Below are positions 13,201 to 23,520 of a stretch of 64,000 nucleotides of DNA, piece after piece (within the stretch, counting starts at the first letter, position 1; each line of letters opens with the position of its first letter). The DNA comes from Morinoia aosen (lineage: Eukaryota > Arthropoda > Malacostraca > Amphipoda > Talitridae), in the NCBI GenBank assembly GCA_030386875.1, contig CM059563.1, positions 44,856,102-44,920,101 on the forward strand. Reading direction: 5' to 3'. Under the pieces are notes generated by a model, which saw only the letters and a list, made by a program, of their open reading frames with translations, ran no database searches and was not told the origin of the DNA. A program made the translations under genes and the position numbers.

Positions 13201-16200
13201 GATCGATATAACGAAAATGAGTGGGAGATGATATAGTGGAAATGAATCCAACCAAGAATATGCAATGAAATTAATTGTAAGATGAAATGAAAATAAATGC
13301 AAGGTAATGCTGTGAAAACGATTATTATACGAAGTAGAGTAAGAACTGTAATTGCAGGACTATGTACAAAAAGTGGATGTCGCAAGACGATAAAGTGATG
13401 CAGATTGATGGACGACATACTGTGACATTGATTACAAGACGATAGCTATGATAATTGTGAGACCTTATATAAAGAACGCTGAAGATTGAAAAGATGCAGT
13501 GAAACTGATTAGAAGACGATAAAGATTAAAAGAGTGAGAGGCGATAGTGTTTATGTTTGGACGAAAATGCAGTGACGATGACTGATGGAAATTAATTTCG
13601 AGATGAAGCTGAGACTGAAAGTTAGAAGACAGTGAAAACTAAAGTAATCACTCTGTTCTAATTTGATTCGAATACGACGGCGGTTCTTAACCTTTTTAGG
13701 CAGTGACCCAAAATCTGCCCAAAATAACTACCGTGACCCACGCCTCCATAACAATAAAAAGAGTTTTTATAGAGGGTTTTTATATTTAAAATACAAAAAC
13801 CCTTAGAGACCTAATGAAATGACCCGGCGACCCAAGTTTGGGTCGCGAACCAGGGGTTAAGAACCACTGGACTCAATACGATGTACTCTGTGCAGTATTT
13901 TTGCGTCCCTTCGTTGGCACGTACTGTTCTTTGCTCATGGTAGAGTTCTGATATCCGCAGACCATCTTACCTAATAATACTCTTGGTGTGTGCATTTATT
14001 TATCAATTTATATATCTGTTCGGTGTTTACTTCTTAAGAAACAATTTCTTTGCTTTGATTTGAAGGTTGCTTCATGACCGTACCTGTGATACGAGCTTCA
14101 CCAGTGCACAAGTACAAGAATATTTTAATCGCGAGTACAATCAAGTTGGATGTATTAGTTTTTCATCCACATCTGGAGGATTTATACGAGGAAAATGTCG
14201 AAACCTGTTATTTCTGACGGCCCATGTATACCAGTTTTGAAAATAAACTGCATTTGGGTCTGATGAAACTAGGGCAAACATTTAATCGGACAATTACAAA
14301 CCTAAATTTGGGCTAAGCCACAAATTTAATTAGTGCTGAGCATTTGAGTCACCGCGTAAATTCGTCAGCAGACATGCATGAACTTCACTCCCCCCCCAAA
14401 AAAAAAATCTTTAAAAGTAATACATAATTTGAGAAAATTATGTATTACCAAATATGTATTGTCAACGATGTATTATCAATGTTAACAGATGAACCAAATT
14501 AAAACCAAGGTGAATGGAGAGGAATATAATCTTCGATAAGCATGTTAGATATAGCCTATAGATGGAGTCGAAGGATGCTGAAAACAATATGAAAGCATCA
14601 ACTTCAAGGACTTACATTTATCTGCTGCAAAGAGTGCATTAGCATCCACATTATCATTTTCTTATCCCATTTACTGGGAATCATTACAATAAAATATCGA
14701 TCAAGTGTCCTGACAATCGTTCTTTATGGCAGATCATCCCAATAAAATTATATGATACGCTATTTGTTCCGTACCCGATTGATTACCCGTTTCACAGAAG
14801 CTGAAATTAGTAGCACGAAGTAAGACAATAAGAAATCATATGCAAGATAAAGAGTATTTGCCATATTTTACAAGCGGCCTTCACACATAGAAGAGTGGTC
14901 ATCTGAGGAGTACAACAAAATGACAGTAAACTTCTGCTTTGAATTGCAATTCCACAATAATGCAAAAGTTCTTTCCTGACTCCATTTCGAAGAATAATTT
15001 AAGAATTGGATAGGAAGTGAAGCGTGTATCACAGATCCACGCTTCACTTACTCTCATTTGTCCAAAAAAACGGAGAATAGTTAATGCAATTACATATTTT
15101 CCAAATTTACTGCATGATTTACGGCTCATATAAATGAATAGGACTCAAGAAGACAAAGCTTAAGATGGCGCGGCATGTTTGCTACAAATCTTTGGGCTTC
15201 ACAATGAAACAAAAATAGATAGCATCTACGTTATCGAACTAGAGTTCTTTAAATATCCCAGATCAGAGAGCGCTATATTAAGCTTTACGCCAGCGTTTAC
15301 GTACACGCCTGCAATGTAGCTCGAAAGAAAAACGATTTGATGTCGCATGCGTCAAGATACTCCTTGCTGATAAGCTCATTGAAGCTTCAACGATTGTTTG
15401 AAGACTGATAACGCAAAACCTTAACATTTTCCATTCAAATGAGTCGTCTTTTTATGAGCTGATCATCAGGAAGAGACCTCCTGGTCGGCTAAATTGAGCG
15501 AAAAATTTTATCACGCTTTTGTGGTACAAGAAAAGCGATAATTTCCCTTGTGTGACGATTTCCTTGTAAAAGCGAATAATGAAAATGGAATCCCGCCATT
15601 GGAAATTCTTTACGTTTTCTTTTCGAGGCTTGATGGAATATTGCCTTCCGTAAAAAATGGCCAAGTTACGGTTTCCGAAGCGCGCTTAATTATTGTTCTA
15701 CTACAGGAAGCCGTTTCCAGGTACACCGGGCCAAACGCAAGCTATGACCAAGTAATGAATTGTTATTTCACAGAATTGTGACCTAAATCTTTTGAGCCTG
15801 GCTGTTGAGTTGGAGATTTCATTGATAATTATTTTCAATCGAGATCCACCTATTGAGGTCCGTATCTATTATGCGTCGTCGGAATACGCCCAGTGAGGCG
15901 TTTGGTGGTCGAAAATTTGCTCACCAGTAAGTGTGAATTTTTTTTTATTCAGATCTCAATTACAATGATTTATTCGGTCATTTGTACGTTCTTGAAAATT
16001 TATTTTCACTGCTACAATCTAGTCTATACTAAATTAGAGCCGCGTCCGTCCGTCTGTCTATCTGTCCGAAGCTAGTGTGCAGTGTGTGATGAGCGAATCT
16101 GTGATACAAGCTTCATCAACTTCACAATTTCTGCATCTGTGATACAAGCTTCATCAACTCCACAATTTCCAGTGTATTAATCCATTGGATTCGAGTAGGT

Positions 16201-17296
16201 ATGAATATCGCGTGAATTCTTAGGAAATAGGAACGTGCGTCATGGGATTTGTCGAACATTATACATTTTCGACGGGCCGTGCACTAAGCCTCATCAATTT
16301 TCTCGAGATTGAATTTTTTTATTTCTTACAGCATTTCTTTCATTTTGTCTTCTTTGTTATTTCAAATACAGGGGGGAAGGTGAACTAGTTTAAAGAGAAA
16401 GCGAGCAAGTGAGTGAGATTAAAGCGAACAGGTTCTTAATTAAACTTCCTTTCCTCCCTAAAATTGAATATTCAAACCGAAATTTACGTATTCCATCTGA
16501 TGGCATATCCGTGCTAAATTGCTTTCTAAGCAATAGCAAATCATATTATCAACGCCAGTGGTTCTCAAACTTTTTTTAATAACCGCCCTCTTCCAGGAAA
16601 GTTTTTATCTACCGCCCCTTTTGAAATTTTGCCTCCCCCTAGTGGTTAATTATATTAAAATTTTATAACAAATTATCGAAAAGATGAATTTGTTCTATAT
16701 AAAAAATGTCCAAGATGAATCTTACCACGATTTTGAAGTCTACGACTTTAGCGCTTCAACGCCCACCAGGGGCGGTAGCGCCCATTTGGGAATCACTGAA
16801 TTCTACACCATATAATAATAAAAGCCGTAGTATTTGTATTCATATGTTTGTTTGTCTCGCGCCACGCTTTCAGTATTAGTTAGGGAACTGCGGGTCGAAC
16901 GGAACAGCTGGAAGTGTGCACGATGAGCGCCACTGACACAGGTTTCTCTACCTAACGGACATAAACAAAATATTCAAATCACGAGCATCATCAGGATAAA
17001 TTTAAGAATTTATTTGGCATTCGTATCTAAAGTCCAAATGCTGGAAAATTTCGAAACACATTGAAGCTTCATCTCAGATACACTCATCGCTCACTTTTTG
17101 TTCTTCAGTAAACCAAAGAGTACCGCTATTCTACGTAGATTATATATTTAAATACTGTAATTTTAGGCAGGTCGTGTAGTGCTTGAATAAATTATTGATG
17201 CACTAAATAAGCTATAGCTCAGTACTCACCCCTCGCGCTGGCCCCGGAGACGACGAGCAGCAGCAGCAGCAAGGAGCAAAAGGTGGAGTTGGTCAT
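4126..17296 (-). CDS. Spätzle-like secreted cystine-knot ligand, six exons
   Basis: Joining 17296-17230, 6943-7338, 6550-6587, 5429-5469, 4646-4812 and 4126-4274 on the minus strand gives 858 bases: 285 residues and a stop. Every junction is GT-AG and every phase agrees. Residues 1-21 are a signal peptide with a Leu run ending ASA. Residues 24-155 are a polar, disordered pro-region with basic sites (SKRER, YKRG). Residues 177-278 form the cystine knot: C177, then C228-x6-C235, C244, and C276-x-C278 in KIPSYCSCML. This follows the Spätzle pattern, including the IPSCCxC ending, with Tyr275 at the first Cys of that pair. N198-L-T is a glycosylation site. The family is known as secreted pro-ligands of Toll receptors, cut by serine proteases, in immunity, dorsoventral patterning and as neurotrophins. 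Length is near that of Drosophila Spätzle. Which paralogue it is cannot be told. Confidence 0.85.
4646..4812 (-). CDS. Spätzle-like exon 5 (cystine knot, central part)
   Basis: The acceptor is ttttccctgcag and the donor is GTCAGT. It encodes residues 182-236 with the glycosylation site NLT and VEVLWCEREKARC, the C-x6-C step of the Spätzle knot. The final G combines with GT of exon 6 to make Gly237. Confidence 0.85.
5429..5469 (-). CDS. Spätzle-like exon 4 (41-bp micro-exon)
   Basis: The acceptor is tttttcaacag and the donor is the near-ideal GTAAGTATC. It encodes KWSHHHELVCSHI plus two bases of an Asn codon. C177 is the first cysteine of the knot, in the place of the FLC motif that opens the Spätzle domain. 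Confidence 0.8.
6550..6587 (-). CDS. Spätzle-like exon 3 (38-bp micro-exon)
   Basis: This micro-exon lies between acceptor atattttcatttcag and donor GTACGTCC. It supplies STNSFCADASNE (residues 156-167). C161 is an extra cysteine ahead of the knot. It was found from splice signals and phase, not from an open reading frame of its own. Confidence 0.75.
6943..7338 (-). CDS. Spätzle-like exon 2 (pro-region)
   Basis: A pyrimidine-rich acceptor (ttttcctctttgcag) opens this 396-base exon and the donor GTGAGTG closes it. It encodes the pro-region: Gln-, Asn- and Asp-rich, with SKRER and YKRG as possible protease sites, and a likely amphipathic helix around VDPRIVQLIDALV. It is open in the one frame required by exons 1 and 3. 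Confidence 0.85.
7339..13677 (-). other. Left part of Spätzle-like intron 1, no gene seen
   Basis: A+T-rich intronic DNA. Plus-strand open frames at 9194-9547 (117 codons) and 10236-10637 (133 codons) show no family motif, no splice context and no codon bias that I can see, so they are treated as chance. A 29-bp direct duplication lies at 12832-12889. Confidence 0.6.
12832..12889. repeat. 29-bp direct tandem duplication
   Basis: Two near-identical units, each containing attgtacccgagataaattt. One base differs. Confidence 0.85.
13678..13869. mobile_element. hAT-type MITE, 192 bp
   Basis: Left end cggcggttcttaacc and right end ggttaagaaccactg form inverted repeats of the CAGTGGTTCTTAACC type common to hAT elements. 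The inside has no coding capacity. No clean 8-bp target duplication remains. Confidence 0.65.
13870..16555. other. Intronic DNA, no gene seen
   Basis: Intron 1 of the Spätzle-like gene. It contains a 38-bp direct duplication at 16097-16170. Open frames such as 15548-15781 are short and have no splice or motif support. Confidence 0.5.
16097..16170. repeat. 38-bp direct tandem duplication
   Basis: Two copies share gtgatacaagcttcatcaac and cacaattt. Confidence 0.85.
16556..16798. mobile_element. hAT-type MITE, 243 bp
   Basis: Begins cagtggttctcaaacttt and ends tttgggaatcactg, the typical hAT terminal inverted repeat. It is non-coding. Its core speaks of runs such as ccgcccc near both ends. Confidence 0.7.
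17230..17296 (-). CDS. Spätzle-like exon 1 (start codon and signal peptide)
   Basis: The ATG at 17296 follows the good context CTCACC. It opens 22 codons with a run of Leu and ends ASARG, a signal-peptide layout. The donor GTGAGTACT follows immediately. One base of a Gly codon is left over (phase 1), completed by exon 2 almost 9.9 kb away. Confidence 0.85.
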
Positions 17297-18038
17297 GGTG
17301 AGCTGTTCAGTTGCGCGGACAACCACTCGGTCGTGTGCTCTGAGGTGCCGGATTGGTGCTGGCGATGTGGCACTGGTCTTCCGAGCGCAGCGTTAATTTT
17401 CAACTTACGTGCTGAAGAAAACTCTGCGTTCACTGTCTGATGGGGCTCTAAAATTCACTTCGTTGCAGTTCAACAGATTTTGAAATGTTTCGCTTATTTC
17501 TGAGAGACTTTGAAGTTTGTTTTGCTGATGATTGGAAAATTTTAAGATTTATTTCAAATGTATTCAAGGGATTTTAAACGATTGTTTCGTTTATATCTTT
17601 AAGTCAACTCGATGTAAAGAAGGCTCTGAAATGGAAGTTGAATGTTTGGTTTTAGACACTAGACCTCAACGCATCTAACGTTCTACATCCAACATACAAT
17701 CTACGAATTTCTACTCTCTACAAACTTTTACGCTCTACTTGGGTCCTCTATTAGCATTTGATTGACTGGAAAAGGAATGAATTTCTATACCCTTTGCTAA
17801 TACGAGGGTACAATTTGTAGTACGGCTGGCAGAAATAGTCGCATAACAATGGTTTATATCTACAATTCAAAAATAAAATTCGAGTACAAATTTTCCACTG
17901 AAACTGGAGAAAAATAGAACTTAGCCCAGCTCTGTTTAGAATTTTACTTCAGAAACAGTTATTATAAGCAAGAAACCATGCAAGAGTCACAGCTACATTC
18001 AACACTAGGAGCTCCTACAGAGACGCTTCCCTGTTCAG

Positions 18039-18090
18039 GAATGACACGCCGTGGCACTCGTCGTCTTTATATACTAGTGCCCCGCCCCCG
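18039..18090 (-). promoter_or_regulatory. Core promoter of the Spätzle-like gene: GC box, TATA box, initiator
   Basis: Read on the minus strand: a GC box (GGGGGCGGGG, 18089-18080), then TATATAAAG (18073-18065), then the initiator-like TCATTC with its A at 18042. The TATA box begins 31 bases upstream of that A, the usual spacing. It points toward exon 1, about 750 bases away. The leader is probably spliced, because upstream ATGs occur; a good acceptor (ttttcttcag) ends at 17412, 115 bases before the start codon. Confidence 0.6.
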
Positions 18091-18099
18091 TCTTCGCCA

Positions 18100-18875
18100 C
18101 TTCCATAAACGTTTGGTGTCATCGCTTTGTGAAACACATTTCACGATTGTACAGAACGTATTAAACGTAAGACGTCAGAGCTGGAGTACATTATGCGCAA
18201 AAAATTCCGTTACTAATACAACCGAATACGCAGTTTCCTTTGTTTTGGTGACCTGTTCCTCCATTATAAATTTCAACGCCTAGCAAGTGTCATGTCTTTA
18301 CTGCTTATGTTTCTCTTTTGGCATGCCTTTTTAGAAAAACAATACTCCATACATCTCTTTACGATATTTTAAAATGCGTAATTATCATTTTTCATGCCTA
18401 TATCAGTCATCACTTCTACTTGACCTCGCGGTGGTTCCAAATAACTAATTTACATCAAAAAATTTGATGGAAATGTAATGAAATTGCGTTCAGTTACACA
18501 ATGGATGAATAAAAACCTTTGTGACTGCCCCTTGTATTTGCCAAACAAAGTCAGAAAATGCTGCGGTTTTGGAGATGAATTTTTATCACCCAGAGAATTA
18601 TTCATCTCCAACCCAATTTAAATGCACAGTTGTTATGAGCACATAAATGAAGACATAGCTTCTCCGTATTATTTCAGGCATGAAGTTCATGATAATCGTA
18701 AAATTTTTAGGGAAATATCACAGATTAATATTAACAAGGACAGCTAAGGAAGTTAAAGACCAACACAACAATAACGTGACAGTAAAATTGGTGCGACAAC
18801 TAGAAGGAGAAAAGCTATGAAGAGAGGAGATATTCTTTCAATACCAAGCTGTACTAATCATCGACTTGTCAATTT
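18100..18875. other. Upstream DNA of the Spätzle-like gene, no feature seen
   Basis: Region behind the promoter. No coding region or recognised repeat; regulatory sites could exist but none can be called with confidence. Confidence 0.4.
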
Positions 18876-19155
18876 CGGTGACTGTCTACCCTGTCATCTA
18901 CGGTGACTGTCTACCCTGTCATCTACGGTGACTGTCTACCCTGTCATCTACGGTGACTGTTTACCCTGTCATCTACGGTGAATGTCCGCCCTGTCCTCTA
19001 CGATGACTGTCTACCCTGTCCTCTACGGTGACTGTTTACCTTGTCATCTACGATGACTGTCTACCCTGTCATCTACGGTGACTGTTTACCTTGTCATCTA
19101 CGGTAACTGTCTACCCTGTCCTCTACGGTAACTGTCTACCCGGTCATCTACGGTG
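18876..19155. repeat. 25-bp minisatellite, 11 copies
   Basis: Exact 25-base period, unit cggtgactgtctaccctgtc followed by atcta, with copies differing by one to three bases. Eleven full units and part of another. It lies about 800 bases upstream of the Spätzle-like promoter. Confidence 0.95.
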
Positions 19156-20930
19156 CCTCATCGCTCAACTGGCTTCCTTGATTGCTTTATAGCTTTTTAT
19201 TTTTTGATTTTGCACAGATACTTCAAAATCGAACAAAATTTGTTCATCGGCTACTTTAAGCCATTCAAATGGCTAACTAATTTATTGAATTTAAAAAACT
19301 GAGAGTAATAGTTAAAGTCACAACGAACTTAACCTAATCTATGGCTAAATAAATTGTCTGTTTAGTGGTTGAGTGAACATCCACGAAAATAGTGGTCTTC
19401 TCCTGTCTGCTGCTCCTGGTTTGACGTAGCTTACTAGTCTTCCAACCCCTGTTTTGCCGATTTGAAACATACATTTCGAATGTATTTTTAGCGTGACTGA
19501 AGTCTTTCAATATTCTTTGGGCTTTTCGTAGACTAAACTGTAAATAAAACGAAGAAACCGAATGTGATTGAGAAAATCTTTAAAACCAAACATTTCGGGA
19601 TACACCATCATCACTAATGTAACAAGAAAAAGGGTAAATTGAATAATCCAACCAACACGAGAAATTCTAATTCAAATACACGAAAAATGTTTCTTCCTAA
19701 CTATTTCTGCTCTGTTTATTACAGTAGCGAGGTTTTTTATAGTTTGACCTATTTGCGCTATACAAGACAAACATTTTTTAATACTATTTCGGATGTTGAT
19801 TACAGAAGTAGCATAAATACCGGTTAGGGTTCCCAAATTCCATAAGTGTTGATCCCGCAAGACAAAAGTAACGACGTAGGTACAGTAGAATAGCTCCGTG
19901 ACGGGGATTTTGAAATGCAGGAGGTACTCCACGCAACACAAGTAACATAGGTTATCATTTTAAGGCGTTTTACCACCGAAGACGAGTAACGTAGGTATAT
20001 GGAGTGGAACTTGTGGAACTCTGACTCTGACGCATACGAGTTCATTATTATTTTTGAGCATGAGTGAGCAAACCAGGTTTGCGTTGAGACGGTTCAGTAT
20101 TATCACCTTAAGCAGAAAGTATTTTTTTAAACGACGTATAGATGAGGTTTCATTACAGTAATGAAGGAAAAAGGTTTTGCTTACAAGAAATTTTACAGGA
20201 GAGAAAACTAACTTCTTCTAGCAAATAATGTATGCATCTCTCCAAAAAATACACTGCGTAGTATGCAAGTGATTCGGAGAGTACAACACAGGCTTGGTCT
20301 TTATTATTTTAGAAGATTTGAATTATTACATGACCTTTTGAAGCACACCACCGTCGCGCATTCAAGTCATTTTGCCAATTTCTTAATTTTGCCTAATCCA
20401 TGATGGTGGAATAAAATATGTCATTACAGCGACCCTGCAAAAAAAAAATTACAGAAATAGGTAAAACGTCAACCTCTCCCTCTAATAAATATCCAATTGT
20501 TCTCTAAGTTGAATAAAAACCTGTTGTGATCGGTGAAGTCTCAAATATGTAAGACTCGGCTGTTTGTCGCTGTAAAAGGAAGTTTTTAAAACGGTATGAC
20601 TTTGAACTTCATGGCAGCGAGAGCGTTTTTTGGCGAGTCAAAGGGCTTCCTATGCTTTCTGATTACATTACCAAGCTGCTCCTATTAATACGATTCCCTT
20701 TTTGGACCAAATTCTATTTTATGATGCTATTACTATTTTCCCCTCTCTGTAAAATACCTATACGGAGTTACTAGTTCCATACAGTCGGTGCCCATGCTAA
20801 GAACTAAAATTATTAGATCTTCTCTAAACTACTCATTTTACGATGCCCTTTCAGAGCTACTCATTTTTCAATATGATACCCTCACTAAGAGACCCTGATA
20901 GCTCACAACAGGACACGCCTCTTGACCACT
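19156..20930. other. Gene-free DNA
   Basis: Only short overlapping frames on both strands. No motif, transposon end or RNA gene seen. Confidence 0.45.
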
Positions 20931-20932
20931 GA

Positions 20933-21015
20933 GGTCATCCTTGGTACCAAGGTTGTTTTGATGCTTATTAAAAAAGGTCATCCTTGGTACCAAATCCTTG
21001 GTACCAAGGTTGCAT
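20933..21015. repeat. Repeated perfect palindrome CCTTGGTACCAAGG
   Basis: The 14-base palindrome occurs twice in full, with a third broken copy (ccttggtaccaaat) between. The 20-base context tcatccttggtaccaa is also duplicated. Confidence 0.8.
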
Positions 21016-21134
21016 AGAAGATTTTAACGCGGGAATTTGAATGCATTTTCTGCTCTCCAGATAGTTGGTGACTGTATTTAGCCTGAGTGTCTTCTTTTTG
21101 GGGTATATTATAATCTGGTGATTCAAGTTCAATG

Positions 21135-21489
21135 CCCCTCAGGGGGATACATCTATTGTATCTATGGGAATAGGCGCTCCCAGGAAGACTATGTGAGGGC
21201 CTGAGCTAAAGGTTAGGTAGGCTTTTTTTTTGTTTAAATAGAATAGGTTTTTGTTTTGTTACGGACCATCTTTTTCGGTTCACTGCTGTCCTGTTTTTCA
21301 GCACCTACTACTTTCTTCTTCAACTTTTTTCTTGTTTCATGAACTTCCTTCTTAGCTTTCTGTTTCTGTGCCCTTTCTGCATAGATTCCGCGTTTCTTTA
21401 ACTCCGTACTAAATGGTGCCTTCTTCCTTCCTCTCTTTGGATAGCCTTTGTTGCGGATAGGGAGGCTTAAACTAACTAATAATCTAATC
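21135..21489 (+). mobile_element. SINE-like retroposon, copy A (355 bp)
   Basis: Flanked by the 13-bp direct repeat ttcaagttcaatg (21122-21134 and 21490-21502), a target-site duplication. It starts cccctcagggggatac and ends in a short taatctaatc repeat. The antisense strand carries a 99-codon Lys/Arg-rich frame that is broken in the other copies. The strand given assumes the taatc repeat is the 3' tail. Confidence 0.8.
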
Positions 21490-21668
21490 TTCAAGTTCAA
21501 TGTGTGCATGTTTAAACGCACTCTTTTTAACACTCTGACCGCAATTGGTTAAACTGAAGTTGACTATTCAACTCGAATTTAAAGCCAATTGTAGTAGGCA
21601 ATTTTGAAAATAGCAAACATAAACTGGATCGTGCCTTCATTTAACGTTGATTAAGTTTTTATGAAGGT

Positions 21669-22580
21669 ACTTGTGGGTTATCTGTCACCACTTGTTTAAG
21701 GGAAAAAGAGTTTTTAGGGGAAAAAGTGAAAATGTGATTGTTTTATGAATATTGAATTGAAGTTCTGGGCAGTGTGAATGGATTTTTCATGTGAGAAGGT
21801 ATCCTTGCTGATTTATGTTCATTCCTAACGCAATTTATCTACTTTCTATGTATATCTATATAATGAATCTCTCGAAGAAAAAGAAACACGTTGTTTACTC
21901 AAATTTTCAATCAGGAATGCGCCTTGTAGAGCACTTAGGAGATTTACCTGTTCCCAAAACTCCAGGTAGAAAAATACGGAGTTCCAGCAGGGTAAATGAA
22001 CATTTCACTGTAAATATGTGGAGCCCAGTTATCCAGAAAGCGAGAGTAAACCAAAAACAACTTCTCAAGAGATTTAAATTATTTGTGCGGGGATTTTTAC
22101 TTCACCAAAGATAAATATGAGCTTCTGGCATCAAGGTTTCAAGAACGTAATCTTCGTGAGAAAGGAGTGAAGATAACGCTGTACAGAAAATACACAGAGA
22201 AGCTGCTTGCATGGTCACCATGAAGGATGACTAATACATTTGTAATGATATCACTGAATTTATTGAGCAACTGGAAATACCATATGATAACACCAACTGG
22301 CGACTTTTCATAGACTCATTCAAGTACCGTATCAAATCTATTCTGCTGCACGTCGGTGACACTTAGCCATCTGTTCCCATTGCTTATAGCGCAACCATGG
22401 AAAAATCATTAGAAAATCTGTAAGCAATTAATTCTAACAAGAATACAGTATGATGACCATAACTGGCATATATGAGCAGAATTCAAGGTTGTGGCCATAC
22501 TTACTGACCTTCAGCCCGGATATACAACATTTTGCTGCTTCCCGTGTTTATGGAACTCCTATTGAAAAAAAAAACGTGTG
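21669..22580 (+). mobile_element. Remnant of a TIR transposon with degraded coding sequence
   Basis: The left end acttgtgggttatctgtca matches both ends of the MITE at 45947-46302. About 150 further bases are shared, for example aaggtatccttgctga. After this lie coding relics, in order: DLPVPKTPGRKI, KYELLASRFQERNLREKGVK, NWRLFIDSFKYRIKSILLH, then HWHI-x-AEFKVVAILTDLQPGY and CCFPCLWNS. These match, from memory, a highly repetitive orphan open frame of arthropod genomes (W-x-FIDSSK ... LKVIALLLGLQ-x-GYTK-x-CCF-x-C). Stops and frameshifts break it. No right end was found. Confidence 0.6.
21835..22560 (+). pseudogene. Broken transposon-encoded protein (orphan arthropod family)
   Basis: The longest intact piece reads from near 21815 to 22114; the following parts lie in shifted frames with stops. 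The conserved blocks keep the order expected for the family, so it is one decayed gene. Its biochemical role is unknown to me; association with inverted termini suggests a transposase. Confidence 0.55.
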
Positions 22581-22679
22581 GGGAAAATGCGGAGTTTAAT
22601 TTATTCAATTTTATTCTTTAATCAGAATAATAATATTCATTAATCACGGGCATCTTTAAATCTTGAGTAATAATTTAAA

Positions 22680-23220
22680 TGATTCTCGTACGAGCGTTAA
22701 ATAAAGTTGCTGATTTACTTAAAGGCTGGGAAATTCAGGGTTCGAAGATAAAAGCCGGCGGACTGGATTTATTCAGTGAAGCAAAATGCTGGGCGCGGCG
22801 CTTCCGGCGGAAGCCCACTGACGGCCTCCTCAATAGCAGCCATCTGAAGATAACGAGAGCGTCAATATAATAGAAAAGCAATCTATCCCTGATTCTGTGA
22901 AAAAACTTATTAGGTTGCAGAGCAAAGAACAGTCAACTTGTTCAAGGCAAAATAGTGGGACGCTTTCCTTTAGGTTTAAATTTCTAACCAAAATTCACGT
23001 TTCAAGTTTAAAGTTTAAAATCAAAGTTCAGGTATAAAGTTTGTGAGTTCAAGTTTTAAGTTCAAAATTTGAGATATAACGTTTACATGATAAAAATTCA
23101 GTTAGGCTGCGGTAACTTGTGATAATAGGACCGAGTAATGAGACGATTGCCAAGAAAGAATTTCTTGAGTCGACGGACAAGGGTGCCTGACAAAAGCACC
23201 AAAATCGTCAACATACTCAC
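22680..23220. other. Gene-free DNA
   Basis: A 63-codon frame at 22679-22870 has no support. Otherwise simple, AAGTTT-rich sequence. Confidence 0.4.
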
Positions 23221-23500
23221 CGCGTCCGACACATCCCAAGGGCTCGCAAGTAGAACAGCTGAGAGTCGACCTCCCAGTTGCCAGTCCAGGGCCTCCAGAA
23301 ACAGCGGCACGAAAACGTGGCGAGGGACCGACGACCGACTCCAGCGCCCTCCAGTGAACGCGCCCCCGGCCGGCGAAGCACCCAGGGAAGCTAGCAGCGC
23401 ATGGCTAGACCGCACTCCAGTGTCTTACGGCAGAGGTTGATGGTTATTGTGATGGCGAGCGTCTAAACACAGATGAGACGTGTGAGCGGAGTTGGGTCGG
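23221..23500 (-). other. CpG-rich exon-like block with strong splice donor
   Basis: This G+C- and CpG-rich block stands out from A+T-rich surroundings. On the minus strand it ends in GACGCG followed by GTGAGTATG, a strong donor. One frame is open for more than 60 codons but no suitable ATG starts it. A non-coding first exon is the likeliest reading, either an alternative start of the Spätzle-like gene or of an unseen transcript. No acceptor partner is proven. Confidence 0.4.
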
Positions 23501-23520
23501 CGATGTGTCTGTGGACGCTA

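Noticed and set aside
18876-19155. Regular repeats resembling a CRISPR array
   Set aside because: Units are contiguous with no spacers, in a eukaryotic genome; it is a minisatellite.
21234-21533. Basic 99-codon protein gene on the minus strand
   Set aside because: It falls inside the SINE-like copy A and is broken in the other copies.
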